Under the pieces are notes generated by a model, which was not told the DNA's origin, ran no database searches, and worked only from the letters and a program-made list of their open reading frames with translations. From assembly GCF_932526225.1 (NCBI RefSeq), contig NC_064034.1:17744887-17808886 (forward strand): a DNA stretch of 64,000 bases, given 5' to 3'. Below, piece by piece: positions 1-28,054 of this stretch (the stretch's first letter is position 1; every line of letters begins with the position of its first letter). The DNA is from Nematostella vectensis. Its lineage: Eukaryota > Cnidaria > Anthozoa > Actiniaria > Edwardsiidae. The position numbers and the translations under genes were made by a program.

Positions 1-2125
1 TAGGCACCCCAGTCTTCTCCATGTGTCTACGCCTAGAGGTAGGCACCCCAGTCTTCTCCATGTGTCTACGCCTAGAGGTAGGTACCACCCAGTCTTCTCC
101 ATGTGTCTACGCCTAGAGGTAGGCACCCCAGTCTTCTCCATGTGTCTACCCCTAGAGGTAGGTACCCCAGTCTTCTCCATGTGTCTACGCCTAGAGGTAG
201 GCACCCCAGTCTTCTCCATGTGTCTACCCCTAGAGGTAGGTACCACCCAGTCTTCTCCATGTGTCTACGCCTAGAGGTAGGCACCCCAGTCTTCTCCATG
301 TGTCTACCCCTAGAGGTAGGTACCCCAGTCTTCTCCATGTGTCTACGCCTAGAGGTAGGCACCCCAGTCTTCTCCATGTGTCTACCCCTAGAGGTAGGTA
401 CCATCCAGTCTTCTCCGCGTGTCTACGCCTAGAGGTAGGTACCACCCAGTCTTGCGTGTCTACGCCTAGAGGTAGGTACCCCAGTCTTCTCCATGTGTCT
501 ACGCCTAGAGGTAGGTACCACCAAGTCTTCTCCATGTGTCTACGCCTAGAGGTAGGTACCCCAGTCTTCTCCATGTGTCTACCCCTAGAGATAGGTACCA
601 CCCAGTCTTCTCCGCGTGTCTACGCCTAGAGGTAGGTACCACCCAGTCTTCTCCATGTGTCTACGCCTAGAGGTAGGTACCCCAGTCTTCTCCATGTGTC
701 TACGCCTAGAGGTAGGTACCACCCAGTCTTCTTCATGTGTCTACGCCTAGAGGTAGGTACTCCAGTCTTCTCCATGTGTCTACGCCTAGAGGTAGGTACC
801 CCAGTCTTCTCCATGTGTCTACCCCTAGAGGTAGGTACCACCCAGTCTTCTCCATGTGTCTACGCCTAGAGGTAGGCACCACCCAGTCTTCTCCATGTGT
901 CTACCCCTAGAGGTAGGTACCACCCAGTCTTCTCCATGTGTCTACCCCTAGAGGTAGGTACCACCCAGTCTTCTCCATGTGTCTACCCCTAGAGGTAGGT
1001 ACCACCCAGTCTTCTCCATGTGTCTACGCCTAGAGGTAGGTACCACCCAGTCTTCTCCATGTGTCTACGCCTAGAGGTAGGCACCCCAGTCTTCTCCATG
1101 TGTCTACGCCTAGAGGTAGGTACCCCAGTCTTCTCCATGTGTCTACCCCTAGAGGTAGGCACCCCAGTCTTCTCCATGTGTCTACGCCTAGAGGTAGGCA
1201 CCCCAGTCTTCTCCATGTGTCTACGCCTAGAGGTAGGTACCACCCAGTCTTCTCCATGTGTCTACGCCTAGAGGTAGGCACCCCAGTCTTCTCCATGTGT
1301 CTACGCCTAGAGGTAGGTACCCCAGTCTTCTCCATGTGTCTACCCCTAGAGGTAGGCACCCCAGTCTTCTCCATGTGTCTACGCCTAGAGGTAGGCACCC
1401 CAGTCTTCTCCATGTGTCTACGCCTAGAGGTAGGTACCACCCAGTCTTCTCCATGTGTCTACGCCTAGAGGTAGGCACCCCAGTCTTCTCCATGTGTCTA
1501 CGCCTAGAGGTAGGTACCCCAGTCTTCTCCATGTGTCTACCCCTAGAGGTAGGCACCCCAGTCTTCTCCATGTGTCTACGCCTAGAGGTAGGCACCCCAG
1601 TCTTCTCCATGTGTCTACGCCTAGAGGTAGGTACCACCCAGTCTTCTCCATGTGTCTACGCCTAGAGGTAGGTACCCCAGTCTTCTCCATGTGTCTACCC
1701 CTAGAGGTAGGCACCCCAGTCTTCTCCATGTGTCTACGCCTAGAGGTAGGCACCCCAGTCTTCTCCATGTGTCTACGCCTAGAGGTAGGTACCACCCAGT
1801 CTTCTCCATGTGTCTACGCCTAGAGGTAGGCACCCCAGTCTTCTCCATGTGTCTACGCCTAGAGGTAGGTACCACCCAGTCTTCTCCATGTGTCTACGCC
1901 TAGAGGTAGGTACCCCAGTCTTCTCCATGTGTCTACCCCTAGAGGTAGGCACCCCAGTCTTCTCCATGTGTCTACGCCTAGAGGTAGGCACCCCAGTCTT
2001 CTCCATGTGTCTACGCCTAGAGGTAGGTACCACCCAGTCTTCTCCATGTGTCTACGCCTAGAGGTAGGCACCCCAGTCTTCTCCATGTGTCTACGCCTAG
2101 AGGTAGGTACCCCAGTCTTCTCCAT
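1..2125. repeat. Minisatellite, 39/41-bp unit, with 197-bp higher-order period
   Basis: About 53 head-to-tail copies of a unit containing CAGTCTTCTCCATGTGTCTA and CCTAGAGGTAGG. Units are 39 bp (junction TACCCCAG or CACCCCAG) or 41 bp (junction TACCACCCAG), and vary at a few fixed sites (acGcc/acCcc, gGTacc/gGCacc). Between about 1030 and 1800 the same five-unit pattern (41 + 4 x 39 = 197 bp) recurs nearly unchanged, so whole blocks have been duplicated. The array is open at the window's left edge and stops at about 2126 in unique sequence. The many short open frames in it on both strands are by-products of the repeat, not genes. Confidence 0.98.
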
Positions 2126-2634
2126 GTTTGTACGGCACAGGACAACTGCGTAGGAGCTAGAATAGTCATTTTCGATCATTATCGTAATTGTCAGCATTGC
2201 CTCTATCGTATTGCAATTCTAATTGCCTTGTCCTTGTCTTTACTGTCGACCGCCTGTTGAGCTCTACTGTACTGTGGTTTATAAAGTATATTCATCGGTC
2301 CTCAGGGGCGGCGGAAGGGGAGGGGAGGGTGGGGGTTCCAGCCCCCCCCCCCACTTTTCTGAGCGGATCTTTCTTTATATATAAACGTTTTTTATTAACC
2401 AACGGGCTTCAAGCGGTACATAAGCAACCGACAACAAATAAAAAACCTGGTTATTCCCCGCGTTCTTATAAATAGCTCTTATGAAACCAACACCCAACCC
2501 TTCCCCCCCTGAAACTACCAATCACACCTCCCACTGAAACCACTACCCACCCTTCCCCCTAACTTCCTAACCCCCTCCCCCACTAATGGGACCACTCCGC
2601 CGCCTCTGGTCCTGACATGCTTATCTAATTTCAG
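2126..2634 (+). other. Intron end upstream of the GT31 exon
   Basis: No coding exon is seen here. The stretch runs from the minisatellite edge to the splice acceptor CTAATTTCAG at 2625-2634. Most of it (2303-2608) is a fold-back element listed separately. The earlier exons of the glycosyltransferase must lie left of the window. Confidence 0.6.
2303..2608. mobile_element. hAT-like MITE next to a splice acceptor
   Basis: The left end reads CAGGGGCGGCGGAAGGGG. The right end, reverse complemented, reads CCAGAGGCGGCGGAGTGG, giving imperfect terminal inverted repeats with the CAGxGGCGG start seen in many hAT-type miniature elements. GGTCCT flanks both ends and may be the core of a target-site duplication. 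The interior holds a poly-C tract (2341-2353) and C-rich, CCCTTCCCCC-like repeats; there is no transposase. Confidence 0.6.
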
Positions 2635-3423
2635 GCCGCCTGCTATTTCGTGACTGACGGCTACATCGACGAGAGTATGTACGACGACGTCAAAGCGGAA
2701 TCCGACGAACACAAAGACATCCTCTTTCTCCCGACAGACGAGGGACTGAACTTCGGCCTGCGGCTCTTGTATACCATGGAGTGGTCACTCGCTAAATACC
2801 ACTACGACTTCTTTCTTCGTCTAGATGATGATTACTTCATCTGCATCGAGAAGCTCTTACACGAGTTACAGTACCAAATTAAAGTTAAAGTGGCCTGGGG
2901 CTTCTGGCACTGTGACACGCCCTATGTGGTGTACCTCGACGAGTCCTTCGCCTTACTCTCACACGATCTCATTGTTACCTTTTTAAGCTGGGATGACAAG
3001 ACCCTCCTCTGCCACGCCTACGGGGACCAGCAACTTGCGCTTTGGCTGAACCAAATTTCTGACGTAAATGCGTTTAATGATTACCGCCTTCATCACCATC
3101 CGCCGGCACATAAATACGCACACTTTCAGAAGATGGAGAATATATGTGAGAGGTACCTCGGCCTTCACGGCGCGTACCCGGATGACATGAGGGGGTATTG
3201 GCAAAGAGCGGGGGATGGCCCGCGGAGCGTGTCGGGATGGCCGAAGCTTTACCCGCAGACCTGCCGATACCGGAAATATTTCGACTGGCGTAAGATAAAG
3301 GAACAATTCAGGCACACCCCGAAGTATTGTAATGATAACCCACGCTGGACGTGGACACGTAACCGATGGGACGGTAGACAGGACGAGAAACCAGTCTTAA
3401 CCGTGACAGAGAAGAAGGAATGA
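2635..3423 (+). CDS. GT31-like glycosyltransferase, C-terminal exon (partial)
   Basis: This is the last coding exon of a type II Golgi glycosyltransferase of the beta-1,3-galactosyl/N-acetylglucosaminyl (GT31) type. It opens at phase 0 after the acceptor at 2633-2634 (AACYFVTDGY...) and runs 262 codons to TGA at 3421-3423. FFLRLDDDYF holds the DxD-type motif that binds Mn2+ and the nucleotide sugar. YGDQQLALWL lies where GT31 enzymes have the acidic EDVxxG-like segment. The basic tail after about residue 185 of the exon is rich in Trp, Arg and Tyr and I do not recognise it. The signal anchor and N-terminal catalytic half are outside the window. Donor sugar and acceptor cannot be assigned. The membership rests on motif and overall pattern, so the subfamily is open. 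Confidence 0.75.
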   Translation, partial: AACYFVTDGYIDESMYDDVKAESDEHKDILFLPTDEGLNFGLRLLYTMEWSLAKYHYDFFLRLDDDYFICIEKLLHELQYQIKVKVAWGFWHCDTPYVVYLDESFALLSHDLIVTFLSWDDKTLLCHAYGDQQLALWLNQISDVNAFNDYRLHHHPPAHKYAHFQKMENICERYLGLHGAYPDDMRGYWQRAGDGPRSVSGWPKLYPQTCRYRKYFDWRKIKEQFRHTPKYCNDNPRWTWTRNRWDGRQDEKPVLTVTEKKE

Positions 3424-3849
3424 AATTGCCAAACGTGGCAAGGGAAACTATTATATCTCATTTGTCTAAAGATGTTCACAATAACTGTTTTTATCCCCTG
3501 AATTCAAGTCGTATCAGGGCCGCAGCCAGGGGGGGTTGCCTAGCCCCCCCTTCTAGCAGCCAAAAATACAGTAAATGTATAAGGCATTATCTAAAATACA
3601 GGAGGAAATGCCTTGAAAGTCCCTTTTGGGCCCCCCTGTTAAAAATCCTGGCTACGCCGCTGCATATAGTTTACAAAGGCCTTGATGGTTTTTCAAATAA
3701 GGAATTGATTAGTTCTTTATATGGAAGTGACCGCGTTTGGCAAAAACGACAATTTTTCGCTATATTTCCTTTGGTCTTATCCACAACATCCAGACGACGC
3801 GGCGGGACATCTGGACTTCAAATCAAGGGTGGACTACTGGCTCGTGAAA
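3424..3849. other. 3' flank of the GT31 gene with a short fold-back element
   Basis: Presumed 3' UTR and downstream sequence. No exon is supported; the open frame that continues here has no family resemblance and runs through repeat sequence. Confidence 0.5.
3515..3662. mobile_element. 148-bp MITE with CAGGGCCGCAGCCAGG end
   Basis: The left end is CAGGGCCGCAGCCAGG followed by a G tract. The right end reverse complemented is CAGCGGCGTAGCCAGG. These are imperfect terminal inverted repeats of the CAGxGGCG type. Inner G- and C-tracts (3529-3536, 3545-3551 and 3631-3636) pair with each other. No clear target duplication is visible. Confidence 0.6.
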
Positions 3850-4158
3850 GGGGGGGGGGGTTGAATAGGGGTATGTAAATCCGCCGATCCGATACATTTT
3901 CGGGGCAAATCCGTGGATCCGCAGATATTTTTAGACCGCATGGTTTGACAGATAAGTAATAGCATCGATTGAAATTCGTTTAAAATCCGAAATTGGACAG
4001 TCAAAGCAGTCAAAATCCGAAATCCGCGTCCAAATTGTCAAGAGATCCGTGATCCGCCGAATTTCCAAAATCCGCCAATCTGCTGAAATAATCATCAAAA
4101 TCCGTAATCCGTAAACATTTCGGGGCCGAATCTGCCGATCCGCGAACCTATTCACCCC
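3850..4158. mobile_element. Fold-back repeat A, copy 1 (TGAATAGG...CCTATTCA)
   Basis: About 300 bp bounded by a G tract plus TGAATAGG on the left and CCTATTCACCCC on the right. Subterminal blocks AAATCCGCCGATCCG and CGAATCTGCCGATCCGCG also lie near the two ends. The inside is dense in the short word ATCCG. A second copy with the same orientation lies at 4777-5109. Confidence 0.8.
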
Positions 4159-4164
4159 AATTTT

Positions 4165-4262
4165 TCCAACCTCGCGTGGCCCCAGAATAGACCTCCCCGC
4201 CTCATCATGTTGGCTGCAGATAGGGAAGACCCTAAACGAGGCCGTGTGATAAATTCTTCAAT
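4165..4262 (+). repeat. Dispersed repeat B, copy 1
   Basis: About 98 bp sharing CGTGGCCCCAGAA, AGACCTCCCCG, CATGTTGGCTGC and GAGGCCGTGTGATA with 4575-4668. The two copies lie between, and in the same orientation as, the two copies of fold-back repeat A. Confidence 0.8.
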
Positions 4263-4574
4263 AAATAATACATAGGGTCGCGGTGATGCTCAGCATCGCA
4301 AAAATTCAGACATTACAATAAAAGAAAGAGGCTCTATTTCCACACTTTAGAAAATTAAACCGAAAAACCAAGATTAAACCCTAGAACAGACAGTATGTAT
4401 GTGTTTCGTGAATCTCGAGTATCGCCACTTTCCTTTTGCAAACGCTAGGTCTCCGAGCATGCGTTTCGTGTTTTATTACACTCCTAAACGATACCAATGA
4501 CTTAATTTTAGACCCGAAAAATGCGACAAGCATTCCCGTTCCTAAACTAAGGGAGTATCCCTTCCCCATCCCCC
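4263..4574. other. Spacer between repeat B copies
   Basis: AT-rich sequence with no recognisable exon, RNA gene or element boundary. Confidence 0.5.
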
Positions 4575-4668
4575 TTCCAACCTCACGTGGCCCCAGAAAA
4601 GACCTCCCCGTCCAAACATGTTGGCTGCGGGGAAGACCCTCAACGAGGCCGTGTGATAGAGTCTTCTA
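4575..4668 (+). repeat. Dispersed repeat B, copy 2
   Basis: Second copy of the unit at 4165-4262, with about 10-15 substitutions and one short indel. Together with the repeat A copies it suggests that a segment of roughly 900 bp (A+B) was duplicated or inserted twice. Confidence 0.8.
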
Positions 4669-4776
4669 TATCTGTATTCTATTTTAGTGTTTCCATTTCT
4701 ATAAATACATGTAGACATACCAATCATTACCTGTGGTTTTCGGACAATAAACTAGATAAAGGAAGTCATTTCTCGG

Positions 4777-5109
4777 GAGGGGGGGGGGGGGGGGGGGTGA
4801 ATAGGGGTATGTAAATCCGCCGATCCGCAATATTTTCGGACCAAATCCGTGGATCCGCAGAATTTTTTTAGATCCGCATTATTTGACAGATAAACAATAG
4901 CATCGATTGAAATTTATTTAAAATCCGAAATTCGACCGTCAAAGCAGTCAAAATCCGAAATCCGCGCCCGAATTGTCAACAAATCCGTGATCCGCCGTAC
5001 TTCCAAAATCCGCCAATCCACTGAAATAATCATCAAAATCCGTAATCCGTAAGCATTTCGGGGCCGAATCCGCCGATCCGCGAACCTATTCACCCCCCCC
5101 CCCCCCCCC
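4777..5109. mobile_element. Fold-back repeat A, copy 2
   Basis: Starts with a run of about 20 G and TGAATAGG and ends with CCTATTCA and a run of about 17 C. The interior matches copy 1 closely (shared blocks TAAATCCGCCGATCCG, GCATCGATTGAAATT, TCAAAGCAGTCAAAATCCG). The long G and C runs pair exactly, so the ends may be longer than in copy 1 because of mononucleotide slippage. Confidence 0.8.
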
Positions 5110-5643
5110 TTTCTCCATTGATCAAAGAAATCCCAATGATTTAGTCCTCTCCCAGAATCATTAAAGTTTAAAAAACAAAATTCACATGGTAACGTAATTG
5201 GGTAAAGTAACCAGCTAGGTCTATCCCGATACACGCTATCTCAACTCACTATGAGTCTATGAGGCTAAGCTAAGCTCGTACTGTGTCTTTCTTTTTTTTT
5301 TCACTAGCTGCTTAGATCTTTATCTCTGTTTTGAGCCTGCCCGCCGTCAGTGGTGACCCATGTTGATCTATGCGTTTGTGTATCCATGTGGCATGCGCAG
5401 TGTCTCGCTGGTGTGGAACTATTATTCTACAGTATCTCATATCCGTTGTCGCACGGAACTCGATTTTTCCGAAAATAATCATGAAATAACGTCACAACAG
5501 TTATCCTAATACCTACTGGGAATAATTCCAGTGAAATGGGCAATAATTTTTGCCGGGAAATGCTGCGAGGCGCTTACTAAAATTTCGCTCCCGTCCTTTC
5601 TCGTGGTGTCAAAACATAAAGATGGTGAACCGGTCGAAGGGTC
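5110..5643. other. Putative 5' region of the MAST gene
   Basis: No exon of known family is seen. The segment leads into the first MAST exon and presumably contains its promoter and 5' UTR. No TATA box or other site is clear enough to mark. Confidence 0.4.
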
Positions 5644-5718
5644 ATGTCTGCCAAATATGGAAGGCACGGTAAACTTTGCGATTTCGGACCAAAGGCGAAA
5701 CTAATGGCGAAGATTTAG
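5644..5718 (+). promoter_or_regulatory. Possible upstream ORF before the MAST start
   Basis: An ATG at 5644 opens a 24-codon frame that ends at TAG 5716-5718, 20 bases before the preferred MAST ATG at 5739. It is in a different frame. If the mRNA starts upstream of 5644, this short frame would reduce or control initiation. The transcript start is unknown. Confidence 0.35.
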
Positions 5719-5738
5719 AGAGAAAGGAGTTGACAACC

Positions 5739-24374
<18,636 letters not shown>

Positions 24375-24634
24375 AGAATATCTTGGTCTTAAACTGGGCC
24401 AGTAGTGAATGATGATATGTGCTTAATAGAGTCCTGATGAAATTTGTATTGTAGTCCTGCATACCTTCTAGCAGGCGAGCTTGTAAAATGTGTAGCTTTG
24501 ACGCATCCGGGCTCTTGAAATCAAACAGCGCAAAGGAGCATGGGGTATCGATAATCCTTCCCGTGCTTCTTTGCGCGATGAGAAGATAAGAAAGAAGCGG
24601 TGATAGGAAGTGTAACAATTATTTACGAGACAAT

Positions 24635-24742
24635 CATCCTCGGGGACCCAGGGCGTACTGAGAGTAAACAAGCGTAATGCCGCTTGCGCTCGTTACGCTT
24701 AGCGCTCGTTTCCGCTTAGTATGCCCTGGGTCCCCGAGGATG
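24635..24742. mobile_element. 108-bp hairpin element with 20-bp perfect arms
   Basis: CATCCTCGGGGACCCAGGGC at the left and GCCCTGGGTCCCCGAGGATG at the right are exact reverse complements. The core (AAGCG...GCTTGCGCTCGTTACGCTT...) pairs further. It lies about 260 bp past the MAST stop, so it may be in the 3' UTR. Confidence 0.85.
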
Positions 24743-24852
24743 AGATACAATGTGTGATAGTTGCTTGATCGGCGATCTGGGTTGTTAGTGGACTAGTTCC
24801 TAGGTGTTTTAAGCTTCTTTTGTTGTGTTATCGAGAGTGTGATGTCATAGGG

Positions 24853-25003
24853 CACCCTCGTCCCAGATCCCGCGCATCCTCACTGATCATCTCCAAGCAC
24901 AGGAAACTTCATAAAAGCACGAGTGGAAACAGTTCGTCTTCAGGTCTAAGCACTGTGTTAAGAATGGTATTATTGGTTAATGACTGTCAAGCGGAAATGT
25001 GAC
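24853..25003 (+). CDS. Possible alternative 3' exon of MAST
   Basis: After an acceptor-like TGATGTCATAG (AG about 24849-24850) a frame reads HPRPRSRASSLIISKHRK, continues Ser-rich and basic, and ends at TGA about 25001-25003. It needs a phase-1 donor. Two GTAA donors inside the His/Lys/Asp repeat of exon 28 (about 24160 and 24284) have that phase. Composition resembles a MAST-type tail, but no conserved motif supports it and the pyrimidine tract is weak. Confidence 0.25.
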
Positions 25004-25063
25004 ACTTGTCTATCAAAGGGTCTAACACTTTAACAATTGGTATTTTGCTTGGATAACAAAATT

Positions 25064-25286
25064 CGGTTAGCATATATGGACCGCTCGGTTAGCATATATG
25101 GACCGCTCGGTTAAGCATATATGGACCGCTCGGTTAGCATATATGGACCGCTCGGTTAGCATATATGGACGGCTCTGTTAGCATATATGAACCGCTCGGT
25201 TAGCATATATGGACCGCTCGGTTAGCATATATGAACCACTCGGTTAGCATATATGGACCGCTCGGTTAGCATATATGGACCGCTCC
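25064..25286 (+). repeat. 22-bp tandem array, about 10 copies
   Basis: The unit CGGTTAGCATATATGGACCG plus CT is repeated head to tail with few changes (GAACC, GACGG variants and one extra A). There are no unique spacers, so it is a minisatellite and not a CRISPR-like array. Confidence 0.97.
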
Positions 25287-26275
25287 TCGTCGACAAAATT
25301 TGCTCGGAAACCTCTGGTTTCCAGGGTACTTATCGGCTGCACATATTTCAAGTTAGCCCGGGAAGTCTTTTTGTGACAATTTTTATTTGGTTTTGTTTCT
25401 TTTCTTGACAATAAGAGAACGTACAATATTTTCAAATAGAAGATTCAAATAGAAGTGTATTCATTCTTTTCCATTGTTGATTCCATGTTCCTCACTTCAG
25501 TGTGAAAAGGCCTTGAAAGTGTCTCGATATCGGCGACCGCTTTTTTGAAGGTGCTAGGTGTATTTAAAACGAGAGTGTTGTAGAATTTGTTTTCCCCGCT
25601 GTGTGGGAATTGTAAATATTGAGAGAAAATTACATGGAGAAAGGAGAAAAGAAGTTGGTGTGTGTATTGTATAACCTACGGGATATTGACGTAAGAATGT
25701 GCTTCCCCTAGACACTCGTGACCACATAAACCTTGCGCCTGCTTCTGGTGGCGTTCAATTTTCTTATCGTAAAACACTAGTTATATGAAACCAGCACAAA
25801 AACGTTTATAATTCCTTTATATTTCTTTTGTCATTATGTCTCTAGGAGTCAAATACAAACGATTGACCGCGATAAACTGTTTCCGTGAAGCTTGTAATTA
25901 GCTTTGCCTTTCAGCCAGTCTGGCGCATGTTCATACAAGGTCAAGTAAGATCAATTCCACCTTACGCCACCTTCCCCTTCATCTCTACTCCTATTTGTTA
26001 GCACCATTAATAGCACAAGACATCGCTACGTACGCTCCGCTTCGCATATTAGCGGGCGAGATGTTAGTATATTTACTCTATGTTTTAGCAGAAAAAGGCC
26101 TGAAGATCGCATTTCTTTAGTGACCTACACTTACACATGTCGTCATTACAATGATGAGCGTGTAACCCAAACCGGTTGGCATATCTGAACGGGTCAAAGA
26201 CAACAGAAAGGAACGCTGTAAGTACTGCTATAATACAACGGGAAGATTGTCAAAGAAAAATCTAACGAGAGCTGA

Positions 26276-26842
26276 ATGGATCTATTGGAAAGCCCTCGTC
26301 AGACGCGGCAAGCTCGTCGCCGAACGTCGTCCATCGGGAATCGCTCCGATGACAGTATTAGACGAGTCAGTATGGTGGGCTCATCTCTTAGGAGAGTCTC
26401 TACGACTTCGTATATGATGCAAGCAGGGGCGAAGAAGAACAGAGCCGTACAAGACGACGCAGGCAGTGCCGATATGAGGCGAAAGAACGTAAGGATGGAG
26501 AACACTTATCGCATGGAACCGACGGTTGATTTCCCTGCGATAAAAGTGCGTCAGATTGTGAAGGACGCGCTAGTAACTCTAGACTCTCATAGTTACGAGC
26601 CAAATGACTCAGCTCTCCTCGCCAAACTTATGAGTAAGAGAATCCTTGACGAGGTTAAGCAGCTCAATGTTGAGCGGTATAAGCTGGTGTGTTTGGTATC
26701 TATTGGTTCTAAGAACAGACAGGGGATGCGAATAGCGAGTCGTTGCTTGTGGAACACCGAGTACGATACGTGTATCTCGGAGACGATGGACAAACACACT
26801 TTTTACGCTATTGCTACAGTATATGGCTTGTATTTTGAGTGA
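26276..26842 (+). CDS. DYNLT5: Tctex1-domain dynein light chain (DYNLT5/TCTEX1D1-like)
   Basis: Intronless 188-residue frame. The C-terminal 110 residues (about 78-188) form a Tctex1 domain: MENTYRMEP, VRQIVKDAL, YKLVCLVSIG, MRIASRCLWNTEYDTC, ending in ATVYGLYFE, the usual C-terminus of the family. Members bind dynein intermediate chains or act in cilia and flagella. The N-terminal 75 residues are basic and Ser/Arg-rich (RRVS repeated, STTSYM), as in vertebrate DYNLT5, and offer possible phosphorylation sites. The start ATG at 26276 is the first in frame and gives the family's usual length. No intron inside the coding part is needed. The exact paralogue name is a best guess. Confidence 0.88.
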   Translation: MDLLESPRQTRQARRRTSSIGNRSDDSIRRVSMVGSSLRRVSTTSYMMQAGAKKNRAVQDDAGSADMRRKNVRMENTYRMEPTVDFPAIKVRQIVKDALVTLDSHSYEPNDSALLAKLMSKRILDEVKQLNVERYKLVCLVSIGSKNRQGMRIASRCLWNTEYDTCISETMDKHTFYAIATVYGLYFE

Positions 26843-27271
26843 GTTCAATGGCTGGCACAACTCGGCCATGACTACTGTCAGTATACCTAAACAGGCAGAG
26901 AACGAAAATGTATTTTGTGTGATTAACTTAGGTTGCTTAGCAACAACCCCTGCTAGCCGTTAGTATGAAATGCTAGCCAAAATGAGGTCAAGAAAGTCAT
27001 GACAATCAAATGTTTGGCGATGAGAAATCCATACATGATCTCAGTGATCTCACTGTCATGATACTATCATGTCAAAGCGAAAAATATATCCCTATATTTC
27101 TTGTTATTCGGTTGCTTTTTTCTGTTTGAAGGTATCTTTTACTTTTTATTTTATTATTTTTTGGGAGCATCCTGATCATAATCATGATTTTTCGTTCTCA
27201 AGACTTCGCCATTTGTTTGTGTGAAAACTCAAAAACTGCAAAATGGAAATCTAAGAATGCTCGCATGATTC

Positions 27272-27345
27272 AGGGGCGGATACAGGGGGGGGGGGGGGGG
27301 TGGATTGGGTGGATATCCAACCCTCCCTTTTTGAGTAAAAAATAC
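27272..27345. mobile_element. CAGGGGCGGATACAGG poly-G element end
   Basis: CAGGGGCGGATACAGG followed by about 18 G and then CCAACCCTCCC. It shares the CAGGGGCGG start with the element at 2303. The right boundary is not clear, so only the recognisable part is marked. Confidence 0.45.
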
Positions 27346-28054
27346 TTGTTTGAAGAAAATAAATGTCTTCGCCTCCTTGACTTTGCTGACGCGACAAATC
27401 CAATTCAGCGTGAAGTATGTTAAGATCTATGTAGTCAGGAAGTGATCTATCACTCGCCATATAAAAAGGGTTCTTGTTTCCTCGTTTTTTTAGGCTTTTT
27501 GGTAAGTGAACCTTCGTATATAAAATCGAATCCTAGTCAACTTGAACTCAACTTATGATAAAGAAAAGAAAAAAGACGATATTTCAACTATAAACTTCCT
27601 GATTCTTCTAGCCAAACATGTAATTTGTCGAAATGTCGAAATGCGAAAATCAAACCTACTTTAATTTTTTTTGCGAAAAAAATTCTAATACTTTAATAGC
27701 TAGAAATAGTAACAATTTAGAAAACTATATTATAAGAAATGAGAACGGATCTTGCTACTGATGTTTGGATAAACCTTTTTCTTTTTTTTTCTCCTGTGTG
27801 TATGATGTTTTTTTCTGAATACAAAAAAACCTTAGCACAGAAAAACAGCTGAAAAAAAAGATAAAAATAATAAACAAAATGAAAAAATGAAAGAATGATA
27901 AATAAAATAAGGGAAAAGAAATGAAAAATTAAAAGTAAAGAAAGATTACAGAAAAAAGAAATGCAAATCACAGAGGTGCTGGGGTAAAAAAAAGGAAATA
28001 GAAAAGAAAAAAGGAGGATAAATGTTGTTAGTAATTGTCGTTAGTAGTGTGATT

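Larger units (their letters stand above)
24375..26275. other. Spacer between MAST and the Tctex1 gene
   Basis: About 1.9 kb containing a perfect-arm hairpin (24635-24742), a possible extra MAST 3' exon (about 24853-25003) and a 22-bp tandem array (25064-25286). I see nothing else that is supported. Confidence 0.6.

Noticed and set aside
1-2126. Many overlapping open frames of 70-136 codons on both strands
   Set aside because: All are translations of the 39/41-bp minisatellite, with no independent start, splice or family support.
25064-25286. CRISPR-like appearance of the 22-bp array
   Set aside because: No unique spacers, animal nuclear context and no cas genes.
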